64,000 nt of DNA from Bacillus kexueae (GTDB lineage: Bacteria > Bacillota > Bacilli > Bacillales > Aeribacillaceae), in NCBI RefSeq assembly GCF_022809095.1, contig NZ_JALAZE010000002.1, positions 62,001 through 126,000 on the forward strand, given 5' to 3'. The first letter of the stretch is position 1, and every line of letters starts with the position of its first letter. The notes beneath the pieces are model-generated. The model ran no database searches and was not told where the DNA came from. It saw only the letters and a program-made list of their open reading frames with translations. The position numbers and the translations under genes were made by a program. Shown here piece after piece: positions 7,957-15,427 of the stretch.

Positions 7957-9354
7957 ATGAATTGGCAAAATGAAGTGTTAAAACGGAAAGAGGAAGTCAT
8001 TAATGATACACAATCATTTTTACGGATAAAGAGTGTACTAGATGAATCGACTATTACAAAGGAAGCTCCATTTGGTGAAGGAATCAATGAAGCGCTACAG
8101 TATTTACTTCAAAAAGCTGAGCAAGATGGATTTCGGACGAAAAATTTAGATGGGTATGCTGCCCATATTGAAATGGGTGAAGGAGATGAAATCGTCGGGA
8201 TTTTATGTCATATTGATGTAGTTCCCGAAGGAGATGGTTGGACAAAGCCACCATTTGGAGCAGAAATTGAGGACGGTAAAATTTATGCTCGGGGGGCTAT
8301 TGACGACAAAGGTCCAACAATGGCCATTTATCATGCGATGAAATTAGTGAAGGATTTAGGATTACCATTAACTAAAAAAGTTCGAATGATTATTGGTACA
8401 GATGAAGAGAGTGATTGGAGATGCGTGGATCATTATTTTAAGCATGAAGAAATGCCGACACTTGGTTTTGCACCTGACGCTGATTTCCCGATTATCAATG
8501 CGGAAAAAGGAATCATTGACGCTAAAATTAAGTTGGATTTACCATCATTATCTGACAAGGAATGTCAGTTGCTATCGTTTGAGTCGGGGAGACGCTTTAA
8601 CATGGTTCCTGACTATGCAAAAGCGACAGTACAGCTCGTTGAACAAACAAATAAATTAAAAGAAGCATTTGATGATTTTCTCCAATCTGAAGCAGTTCAA
8701 GGAAAAATGGATATGGCGAATTCAAGCATTACATTTACCATTGAAGGGGTTTCCGCACACGCAATGGAACCAAATAACGGGAAAAATGCTGGTGTGTTGT
8801 TAGCGACATTCTTATCTTCACCTCCTGTTATGTTAGATGCACGTGGGTCTACATATGTTAAATGGATTAGTGAAATGTTTTATGGTGACACGCGTGGTAA
8901 TCGACTGGGCATCGCGTGTAGTGATGAAATTAGTGGTGAATTAACTGTAAATGCTGCCATGTTTAGATATGAAGCAGATGGAGAAAGTGAAGTTGGGTTT
9001 AATATTCGTTATCCTGTCACTGCGGTTGGAGAAGAAATTGAACAGAAGCTTCGTTCTTTGGGAGATGGAGAAATCATTCACTTTACAAACTCAAATCCAC
9101 ATTATGTTGAAGAAAATCATCCGCTTATTGAAACACTATCACGTGTATATGAAGAGCAGACGGGGGAACGAACGAAGCTCATTTCCATCGGTGGAGGAAC
9201 TTATGCGCGAGCGTTGAAAGCAGGGGTTGCTTTTGGGCCACTTTTTCCTGGTAGAGAAGATGTTGTCCACCAAAAAGATGAATACATGATGATTGAAGAT
9301 TTGTTAAAGGCAACATCTATTTACACACAGGCAATTTACGAATTAGCAAAATAA
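7957..9354 (+). CDS. pepV: Dipeptidase PepV (M20 family)
   Basis: A 465-aa zinc dipeptidase of the PepV branch of M20 peptidases, cytoplasmic, cleaving dipeptides. Metal-binding motifs are GILCHIDVVPEGDGW (His ligand near residue 88), ARGAIDDKGP (bridging Asp near residue 119) and GTDEESDW (catalytic Glu and ligand Glu near residues 153-154). The lid-domain motif VSAHAMEPNNGKNA and the C-terminal GGGTYARALKAGVAFGPLFPG follow. The length is normal. AGAGGTCGG lies before the ATG. It is followed by a terminator. B. subtilis ytjP holds the same place next to the purine permease. Confidence 0.92.
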   Translation: MNWQNEVLKRKEEVINDTQSFLRIKSVLDESTITKEAPFGEGINEALQYLLQKAEQDGFRTKNLDGYAAHIEMGEGDEIVGILCHIDVVPEGDGWTKPPFGAEIEDGKIYARGAIDDKGPTMAIYHAMKLVKDLGLPLTKKVRMIIGTDEESDWRCVDHYFKHEEMPTLGFAPDADFPIINAEKGIIDAKIKLDLPSLSDKECQLLSFESGRRFNMVPDYAKATVQLVEQTNKLKEAFDDFLQSEAVQGKMDMANSSITFTIEGVSAHAMEPNNGKNAGVLLATFLSSPPVMLDARGSTYVKWISEMFYGDTRGNRLGIACSDEISGELTVNAAMFRYEADGESEVGFNIRYPVTAVGEEIEQKLRSLGDGEIIHFTNSNPHYVEENHPLIETLSRVYEEQTGERTKLISIGGGTYARALKAGVAFGPLFPGREDVVHQKDEYMMIEDLLKATSIYTQAIYELAK

Positions 9355-9389
9355 CGTAGGTTATGAAATAGAGTTATGATAAAATAATG

Positions 9390-9420
9390 AAGCCGCTTCC
9401 TTTAAATGGGAGCGGCTTTT
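9390..9420 (+). terminator. Intrinsic terminator of pepV
   Basis: The stem AAGCCGCTTCC / GGGAGCGGCTT (one mismatch) is followed by TT(T). It overlaps any start upstream of 9461 for the next gene. Confidence 0.8.
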
Positions 9421-9460
9421 GAAAAGGATTTTAGGTGTTGATAAGAAAGCAGGGGAATGT

Positions 9461-10639
9461 ATGGAAGTTACGTTAAGGCGTGAGGAACGCTCTGCCAAGT
9501 ATCACTTTTATTCGTATTATTTTTTTGTATTTTTCGGATTCGGTTCACTGTTTCCGCTTCTTTCAGTTTACTTGCAAGAAGTTGTGGGCTTGTCAGGCTC
9601 TCAAATCGGAATCGTAATGTCGATCAGTCCTGTTGTAATGATTATCGTTCAACCGATTTGGGGAATGATTAGTGATTCAACCCGGAAACCCATTCAAATC
9701 ATCGTTTTTTCATTGGTCGCTGGAGGAGTATTTGGTCTTGTTTACGCATTTTTAGAAAACTATTATGCTATCATTCTCGTTGCAACGTTATTAGCCATTG
9801 TTCAAAGCGCAATTGTACCTTTATCAGATAGCGTGGCCATGAATTATGTAGAGCGAACGAATGTTGAATACGGTTCGATTCGGTTATGGGGAGCCATTGG
9901 TTTTGCTGTTTCGGCACTCTTTGTTGGATGGTTATCTGAAAGCTTTCATTTACGTGTAATCTTTTATTCTTTCTCAGCAGTGCTTTGGATAGCAATCATG
10001 TTTGCAGTGCAATTGCCTAAAGAAAGTGACCATGTGCAAATCAGTCTTAAAAAAGGTTTAACAGAGTTGCGGAAAATCCCTCATTATTTTCTGTTTTTAA
10101 TTTGTACCTTCTTAATTTTAGGGCCTATTTTAGCTAATAATATTTACTTCGGGATTTTTATTCATGAGTTAGGTGCAGGACTTGCGGGAGTTGGATTAGC
10201 CTTTTTATTAGGGGCTGGTAGTGAAGCGCCTTTTATGAAAATAGTGAGTCGTTTTATTGTAAAATTAGGGATTAAACATGTACTGATTTTAGCTGCTCTC
10301 GTATCAGCTTTAAGATGGGCGTTGTATATTTTTGAACCTCCAATTTGGCTTGTGTATGCAACCATTATTTCTCAAGGGTTTTCCATTGGTCTATTTATCC
10401 CAGCTGCACTTCAATATGTCCAAAAAATGACCCCAAAAAGTGTAGGAGCAACAGCGATATCGATTTATTCAGCCATTGGTAATGGATTGGGAAACTGGTT
10501 TTGTACGTTTATTGGGGGACTAATTTTAGAGCGCTATGAAATTATGGGGGTTTACACATTTTTTACGATGATGACAATGCTTGGGCTACTCTTATTGTTT
10601 TGGCTTCCGAAAAGAAGAGAAGAATCGATTTATTCATGA
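9461..10639 (+). CDS. MFS transporter of the MFS_1-like/HcaT-type group
   Basis: The protein has about 392 aa and 12 predicted membrane segments. It resembles the phenylpropionate/nucleoside-symporter-like branch of the major facilitator superfamily: N-terminal YHFYSYYFFVFFGFGSLFPLLSVYL, the loop-2/3 region PIWGMISDSTRKP, and SIRLWGAIGFAVSALFVG. The substrate cannot be told from sequence. I chose the ATG at 9461 because AGGGGAA sits just upstream and the earlier in-frame TTG at 9419 overlaps the pepV terminator. It stands alone; decayed repeat B1 and a terminator follow. Confidence 0.8.
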   Translation: MEVTLRREERSAKYHFYSYYFFVFFGFGSLFPLLSVYLQEVVGLSGSQIGIVMSISPVVMIIVQPIWGMISDSTRKPIQIIVFSLVAGGVFGLVYAFLENYYAIILVATLLAIVQSAIVPLSDSVAMNYVERTNVEYGSIRLWGAIGFAVSALFVGWLSESFHLRVIFYSFSAVLWIAIMFAVQLPKESDHVQISLKKGLTELRKIPHYFLFLICTFLILGPILANNIYFGIFIHELGAGLAGVGLAFLLGAGSEAPFMKIVSRFIVKLGIKHVLILAALVSALRWALYIFEPPIWLVYATIISQGFSIGLFIPAALQYVQKMTPKSVGATAISIYSAIGNGLGNWFCTFIGGLILERYEIMGVYTFFTMMTMLGLLLLFWLPKRREESIYS

Positions 10640-10644
10640 TAAAG

Positions 10645-10871
10645 GCCCCTTTCTAATGGATTGTTGTTTTCGGTTATTTGCGAATGGGGATATCCAAGTG
10701 GGAACAGCATGAGCCGAAGAACTCACAGACGAGCATGCAAGTTGAGGTGGGTACCATAGAATGAACCATTGCGTCCATGACCTGTGCAAATTCGAAAAGC
10801 GACCGCCATTCGCTTCAAGATTTTCATCAATTCATGTTCAAATAGCAACGATGTATACAAAAACAGTCATG
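10645..10871. repeat. Decayed repeat family B, copy 1
   Basis: The region holds GATTGTTGTTTTC (half of the family's inverted repeat), GTGGGAACAGCATGAGCCGA with its following AAG, and CCTGTGCAAATTCGAAAAGCG, all recurring in the other B copies. It fills the gap between the MFS gene and its terminator. The short open frame inside (from 10761) looks accidental. Confidence 0.6.
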
Positions 10872-10911
10872 AAAAAAGGTTTCCAACTCTTATTGATTGG
10901 AAACCTTTTTT
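10872..10911 (+). terminator. Intrinsic terminator upstream of repeat A3
   Basis: The stem AAAAGGTTTCCAA / TTGGAAACCTTTT is followed by TTG. It is the first terminator after the MFS gene, 230 bp downstream, with repeat B1 between. Confidence 0.85.
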
Positions 10912-11176
10912 GTTATTACAGAAAGTTTAAGTTCAATAAAGTGTCTTTACAGCTTTTTGGTGTCTAGCTCCAAGCGCCATCAGCTCTGCTGTGGCGACGG
11001 AAGCCTCCTCGCAGGTCCTCCAGCGCCCTTCGCCTAAGGACTTGCGTTTTGCGCTTTTTCTGTGGAAATAAAAATTACCTATGAGCTGAATGAGCGATCA
11101 TGTTGTAGAAAGAAAAAACCCCGGGGAGAATAAATTTTCATGTCCGGGGTGTGTGTAAAATCATGTATGTTTCTTA
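10910..11176 (+). repeat. Dispersed repeat family A, copy 3 (long form, one hairpin deleted)
   Basis: It starts in the T-tract of the preceding terminator and ends TATGTTTCTTA, 10 bp from the cysK stop. The 15-bp GGGTCGCTTCGGCCC hairpin of the canonical core is exactly missing (AGCTC joins TGCTG). The 3' extension with the minus-strand terminator is present. Confidence 0.9.
11111..11151 (-). terminator. Minus-strand terminator inside repeat A3 (for the cysK-like gene)
   Basis: On the minus strand ACCCCGG ... CCGGGGT is followed by TTTTTTC, 36 bp beyond the cysK-like stop codon. Confidence 0.8.
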
Positions 11177-11186
11177 TTATGAATAA

Positions 11187-12116
11187 TTAAAAGCGAAATA
11201 AATCACTTGATAAGTAGCGTTCACCTGTGTCAGCTGTCATACATACAACAACTTGGTCAGCTGGTAATCTTTTCGCAACTTCAATTGCAGCAAAAACTGC
11301 TGCACCAGAGGATGGGCCAACAAGGATGCCTTCCTCACTCGCTAGTTTCCGAGTTATTTCGTAAGCATCCTCATCATGTACTTGTATAATTTCGTTAAAA
11401 ATGGATGTGTTTAATATAGGTGGGATAAAGCCTGGACTCGTTCCTACGAGCTTGTGTCGACCAGGTTCTCCACCGGATAATACGGGAGATCCTTTCGGTT
11501 CTACGACGTGAACGCTCAATTGTGGGAATGACTTTTTGAGCTCCTCACCTGTCCCAGTAATTGTTCCACCGGTTCCAGCTGTAGCGACAAAAGCAGATAA
11601 AGGTTTTCCAATCTCCTTCATTGCTTCAATAATTTCAACTGCTGTTGTTCCTCTGTGGGCGTCTGGGTTCGAATGGTTTTCAAACTGCATCGGAATAAAG
11701 CTGTTTGGAATTTGTTTTGCTAGTTCATGCGCCTTTTTTATAGCACCTGGCATCTTCTCATCTCCAGGTGTTAAAACGACTTCAGCACCGTAGGCTTTCA
11801 GTAAGTTTATCCGTTCTTTCGTACTGGTATCAGGCATGACGAGTATGGCTTTGTATCCTCGTGCAGCGGCATTCATTGCTAACCCAATGCCTGTATTTCC
11901 GCTCGTCGGTTCAATAATTGTGGAGCCTTTTGTTAACTTTCCTTCTTTTTCGGCTTCTATTATCATGTTATACGCTGCGCGGTCTTTCACACTGCGACTA
12001 GGATTAAAATATTCCAATTTAACATATATATCGGCACCGTCTTTAGGTGCAAGTCGGTTTATTTTTACTAAAGGTGTTTGGCCAATTAAGTCAGCAATGT
12101 TATCAACGACTCTCAT
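11187..12116 (-). CDS. Cysteine synthase family protein (YtkP/CysK-like)
   Basis: A 309-aa PLP enzyme of the O-acetylserine (thiol)-lyase family: O-acetylserine plus sulfide gives cysteine. Visible are the N-terminal NIADLIGQTPLVKINRL, the PLP lysine in NPSRSVKDRAA (Lys44), the asparagine loop EPTSGNTGIGLA that binds the substrate carboxylate, the phosphate-binding glycine loop TAGTGGTITGTG, and GPSSGAA near the C-terminus. B. subtilis has a second such enzyme (ytkP) in this neighbourhood besides the main cysK; this gene is probably its orthologue, so the true donor substrate is less certain. An AAAGG ribosome site precedes the ATG. The terminator lies in repeat A3. Confidence 0.87.
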   Translation of the reverse strand: MRVVDNIADLIGQTPLVKINRLAPKDGADIYVKLEYFNPSRSVKDRAAYNMIIEAEKEGKLTKGSTIIEPTSGNTGIGLAMNAAARGYKAILVMPDTSTKERINLLKAYGAEVVLTPGDEKMPGAIKKAHELAKQIPNSFIPMQFENHSNPDAHRGTTAVEIIEAMKEIGKPLSAFVATAGTGGTITGTGEELKKSFPQLSVHVVEPKGSPVLSGGEPGRHKLVGTSPGFIPPILNTSIFNEIIQVHDEDAYEITRKLASEEGILVGPSSGAAVFAAIEVAKRLPADQVVVCMTADTGERYLSSDLFRF

Positions 12117-12255
12117 CCTTTACTCATCCTTTCCGATATCAATAGCCCTATGGGTATCTACATTTCATCATACCACAATGACATAAGAATAACGATGCAA
12201 AAGAATTGCTTGTTTGTTACAATATTTTCAAGTCATTAAGAACGGAGTGTGAAAG

Positions 12256-12798
12256 GTGAATCCACATTATTTCATAGCTGTTGACCTTCCAGAAGAGGTA
12301 GCTTTAAAGATAGATAATTGGTGCCGAAAAAATAATAGAGAGAGTTTTAAAACTTGGGTTCATAAAGAGGATTATCATCTGACGTTGGCGTTTTTAGGTG
12401 GGATAGCAGATAAGATATTAAAGGAGCAACTTGTCCAAGAGGTGGCATCGACTGTCCGAGCCTTCTCTCCATTTTCCTTAACATTGTCTCAACTTCAAAC
12501 ATTCGGCTTACCCTACTCGCCTCGAGTCTTATGGTTTGGGGTTTACCCGAGTAAAGAACTAGAACAACTTCGAAAGCAAATTTATACTGTTTGCGAAAAT
12601 CTCGGGTTTCAGCTTGATCAACGTCCGTTTACTCCTCATATTACTTTGGCGCGTAAATGGCATGCGAAAACTCCGTACCATCCTTTGGAACATGAAGTGA
12701 TAAAGAATACAATATTTCACGTTGATGGTGTTTATTTATTTGAGACCCATCCTCTGAATAGCCCGAAATATAGAAGAGTCGTACAGTTTGAGATGTAA
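12256..12798 (+). CDS. thpR: RNA 2',3'-cyclic phosphodiesterase ThpR (YtlP)
   Basis: A 180-aa member of the 2H phosphoesterase (LigT/2'-5' RNA ligase) family, which hydrolyses RNA 2',3'-cyclic phosphate ends. Both catalytic HxTx motifs are present: HLTL at residues 41-44 and HITL at 128-131. The start is GTG with GGAG upstream. The lrgA-type gene begins 12 bp after its stop, so it probably heads an operon of thpR, lrgA-type, lrgB-type and the NERD gene. It matches B. subtilis ytlP, which also lies next to ytkP. Confidence 0.9.
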   Translation: MNPHYFIAVDLPEEVALKIDNWCRKNNRESFKTWVHKEDYHLTLAFLGGIADKILKEQLVQEVASTVRAFSPFSLTLSQLQTFGLPYSPRVLWFGVYPSKELEQLRKQIYTVCENLGFQLDQRPFTPHITLARKWHAKTPYHPLEHEVIKNTIFHVDGVYLFETHPLNSPKYRRVVQFEM

Positions 12799-12810
12799 AG
12801 GAGAGAGGGA

Positions 12811-13206
12811 ATGAATAAGTGGATTAGAACGATTTTGCAAATTATTCTTTTATATGGCATATATCAATTAGGTAAATATATACAAACTGTGTTTCAGTTA
12901 ATGATTCCAGGGAGTATTATTGGAATGTTAATTTTATTTGGGGTGTTACACATAAGGGGGATTCACTCGGAGTGGTTGAAGGATGGAAGTGAACTTCTGC
13001 TGAAATATTTGCCGATATTATTTATTCCTGCTACGGTCGGCGTGATGAATTATTTCTCCCTTTTTTCATTGGAGGGAATTTTAACTGTTTTCATCGTAAT
13101 AGTAAGCACAATTCTCGTCATATTAACTTCAGGGTGGATGAATCAGTGGATGGTAGGAAAAGAAAAGGCAGCGAAAACGGTTTATAAACGGGAGCATAGC
13201 TTATGA
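12811..13206 (+). CDS. CidA/LrgA-family membrane protein
   Basis: A 131-aa protein with four hydrophobic segments and the family signature IPGSIIGMLILFGVLH; the end is basic. LrgA/CidA proteins were described as holin-like; in B. subtilis the YsbA/YsbB pair (PftA/PftB) forms a facilitated pyruvate transporter. GGAGAGAGGG lies before the ATG. It overlaps the lrgB-type gene by 4 bp, the usual coupled arrangement. Whether it moves pyruvate or affects lysis cannot be decided from sequence. No LytST-like two-component genes are adjacent. Confidence 0.85.
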   Translation: MNKWIRTILQIILLYGIYQLGKYIQTVFQLMIPGSIIGMLILFGVLHIRGIHSEWLKDGSELLLKYLPILFIPATVGVMNYFSLFSLEGILTVFIVIVSTILVILTSGWMNQWMVGKEKAAKTVYKREHSL

Positions 13207-13889
13207 GAATCGTTGAGTCTTTATTTTTTATCGTATTAACGGTTGCCTTATATCAGTTGATGGTAAAGGTATACAAACGGTTTCCACAACCAATCCTTGT
13301 TCCAATCGCTACATCAACCGTTTTACTGATTATTCTTCTCGTAATGTTACGAATACCGTATGAGACGTATATGCTTGGTGGCAGATGGATTGATGAGTTA
13401 TTAGGTCCAGCGGTTGTTGCATTCGCCTATCCCCTTTACCAAAATCGAAGAAAGCTAAAAGAACATGCATTATCTATTATCGTAAGTGTGTTCGTTGGTA
13501 CAATAGTAGGTTTATTGTCAGGATTACTACTTTCATTCGTTTTTCAAGTAGATGATGCGCTTATACGCTCGCTGGCGCCTAAATCTGTTACATCTCCAGT
13601 GGCGATGGATATAGCTGAAATCATTGGAGGTGCTCCTTCTTTGGCCGCGGTTTATGTAATGTTTGCGGGGATAGGTGGGGCCATTATTGGACCGTTCGTG
13701 TTAAAGCATGCGCGGATTCATCACCCAATCTCAATGGGTGTTAGTTTAGGAGCAGCATCTCACGGGATTGGAACGGCGAAAGCATACGAACTTGGAATGA
13801 TTGAAGGTGCGATTAGTTCAATATCTATGACATTAAGCGCAGTGTTTGCTTCACTATTATGTCCTTTTATTGTACAACTTTTAATGTAA
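13203..13889 (+). CDS. LrgB-family membrane protein
   Basis: A 228-aa protein with about six or seven hydrophobic segments and LrgB signatures: RSLAPKSVTSPVAMDIAEIIGG around residues 124-145 and SLGAASHGIGTAKA around residues 180-193. It works with the LrgA-type partner encoded by the overlapping upstream gene, as PftAB (pyruvate) or LrgAB (murein hydrolase control) in other Firmicutes. The ATG overlaps the partner's stop region. The NERD gene starts 20 bp further on. Confidence 0.87.
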   Translation: MRIVESLFFIVLTVALYQLMVKVYKRFPQPILVPIATSTVLLIILLVMLRIPYETYMLGGRWIDELLGPAVVAFAYPLYQNRRKLKEHALSIIVSVFVGTIVGLLSGLLLSFVFQVDDALIRSLAPKSVTSPVAMDIAEIIGGAPSLAAVYVMFAGIGGAIIGPFVLKHARIHHPISMGVSLGAASHGIGTAKAYELGMIEGAISSISMTLSAVFASLLCPFIVQLLM

Positions 13890-13908
13890 TTTAGAGGAGA
13901 GGGAAGAC

Positions 13909-14661
13909 GTGGCTCAAATCATTAAAATAGAAGACTATATATCTCGTTATGAAATAGATGTGACAAGGTATACCAATCAGTTCATTCGATTTAAAAAACG
14001 ACAATGGGAACAATTAAAAGAAGAGGAGCCATCACAAATCTCAGATAAAAAACAACCTTTTTTAGATCATATTTTTCAACATCAATTAATTTGGGCAAGC
14101 TCAACTGTTAGATCTTGCTCTTACTTGGATAAAAAATACGAACAAGATACGATGTTAAAGCATTTGGCTCAATCTTTACCTGACCAATATTTAATATTAT
14201 ATTATCCTGTGTTTTCGATAAAAAAAGCTCCGATTGAAGCAGACGTCGTTATCATTTGTCCTAATGAGATTCTCTGTTTATCAATTATCACGGGTGAAAA
14301 AGAAGAAGTGGTGATGGCTAGTGAAGGACGCTTTTGGGTTCGAAGGGGACAAGAAGGGGAGAAGAAGATGGTCAACCCATTGCCAAGCCTTAATCGTACT
14401 GTCAATATTGTTCAGCGTATTGTAAAAGAATGCGAAGTCGAGTTGCCAATCAGACCATTCATAATTAGCCGAATGGGGTACATTCATGCACCTGAGTTGC
14501 CAAGACAGTGTCGTACCGTGGATAAGCGAAGCTATCGGGAATGGATCGAAAAGCTCCAGCAAAACCCATCACCAATTAAACACCAACAACTAAAAATGGC
14601 GAAAATGTTGCTATCCATTACGTTAACTAATTCCTACGATCGATTTGAATTTGATATGTGA
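13909..14661 (+). CDS. NERD-like protein with degenerate nuclease motif (YtlQ-like)
   Basis: A 250-aa soluble protein. Residues about 90-180 resemble a NERD (nuclease-related) domain: YLILYYPVFSIKKAPIEADV then VIICPNEILCLSII. In active NERD proteins the conserved Asp is followed by an E-x-K pair at the end of the next strand; here that segment reads LSIITGEK, so the catalytic Glu/Lys appear missing. A catalytically dead, binding or scaffold role is therefore possible (inference). The start is GTG with AGAGGAGAGGG upstream. It is last in the thpR-lrgAB operon, followed by a terminator and repeat A4. Confidence 0.7.
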   Translation: MAQIIKIEDYISRYEIDVTRYTNQFIRFKKRQWEQLKEEEPSQISDKKQPFLDHIFQHQLIWASSTVRSCSYLDKKYEQDTMLKHLAQSLPDQYLILYYPVFSIKKAPIEADVVIICPNEILCLSIITGEKEEVVMASEGRFWVRRGQEGEKKMVNPLPSLNRTVNIVQRIVKECEVELPIRPFIISRMGYIHAPELPRQCRTVDKRSYREWIEKLQQNPSPIKHQQLKMAKMLLSITLTNSYDRFEFDM

Positions 14662-14667
14662 ACCGAT

Positions 14668-14699
14668 AGGGAATCGTTGCTACAATGATTCCCTTTTTT
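14668..14699 (+). terminator. Intrinsic terminator of the thpR-lrgAB-NERD operon
   Basis: The stem AGGGAATCGTTG / CAATGATTCCCT (one G-T pair) with loop CTA is followed by TTTTT. Repeat A4 begins right after. Confidence 0.9.
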
Positions 14700-14700
14700 A

Positions 14701-14990
14701 TTGTTACAGGAAGTTTAAGTTCAATAAAGTGTTAAAGTATTCTCTTTACCGTTTTTTTTGGTGTCTAGCTCCAAGCGGGTCGCTTCGGTCCTGCTGTGGC
14801 GACGGAAGCCTCCTCGCAGGTCCTCCAGCGCCCTTCGCCTAAGGACTTGCGCTTTGCGCTTTTTCTGTGAAAATAAAAATTACTCATGAGCTGAATGAGC
14901 GATCATGTTAGGTAGATGGTAGAAAGGAAACCCCGGGGAGAATAAATTTTCATGTCCGGGGTGTGAGTGTAAAATCATGTATGTTTCTTA
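14701..14990 (+). repeat. Dispersed repeat family A, copy 4 (long form)
   Basis: It starts directly after the terminator T-tract and ends ATGTTTCTTA. It lacks about 10 bp (CCATCAGCTC) ahead of the GGGTCG hairpin. Its 3' extension keeps the ACCCCGG/CCGGGGT hairpin, but the run that gives the minus-strand T-tract is interrupted (GAAAGGAAACC instead of GAAAGAAAAAACC). No minus-strand gene follows here. Confidence 0.9.
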
Positions 14991-15427
14991 TAAGCTTCTT
15001 TAAAAGTTTGTTGATAAAATACATTGTTCACGGTCATTTTTTACTATTGCCTTTACTCGCGTAGAATGCTCAATACCCAACTTCCTATAAAAACAGATGT
15101 CTAGAGGGGAATGTTAAGTATTCATTTTAATATGTAACATTCTTTTTGTAAGTGGTTGATTTGTAAAATTATGTTGTGTTCATAATCACCTCTAACTTTA
15201 CAAATGAAGTGAACTTTTCCAACAAGACATCATAATTTAAATAATAGGCACGTAAAACATAAAGCAGTAATTGATTCAGAATTACTAAAAATTTTTGAGA
15301 ATAATGAAAACGTTTCCTTTCTTCAATGATAAAATTAACGTGTGAATAAAGAGAAAAGTGGTTATAAAAATACTATTGGCGTTATATTCCGTTGATATTG
15401 GACCAACTCAAAGGAGGTGACGATGAT
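14991..15427 (+). other. Non-coding leader region before amyX, with a family B fragment
   Basis: About 440 bp without a convincing gene. Bases 14992-15075 match the left end of family B (GTTTGTTGATAAAATACATT then GTTCACGGTCATTTTTTACT). The rest is AT-rich and must hold the amyX promoter; a cre-like site is at 15304-15319. I could not fix a promoter with good spacing. Confidence 0.5.
15304..15319 (+). promoter_or_regulatory. Imperfect cre-like site upstream of amyX
   Basis: ATGAAAACGTTTCCTT matches WTGNNARCGNWWWCAW except at two 3' positions; the 5' half is perfect. Catabolite control of a glucan-debranching enzyme would make sense, and I recall amyX being in the CcpA regulon of B. subtilis. 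Confidence 0.4.

Noticed and set aside
10761-10967. Open frame of 68 codons between the MFS gene and repeat A3
   Set aside because: It spans decayed repeat B1, a terminator hairpin and the beginning of A3; no ribosome site or protein-like composition.
12811-13889. LrgAB-type pair as a phage holin or toxin-antitoxin system
   Set aside because: No endolysin or phage gene is nearby; both proteins match the chromosomal LrgA/LrgB families, which include the pyruvate facilitator PftAB.
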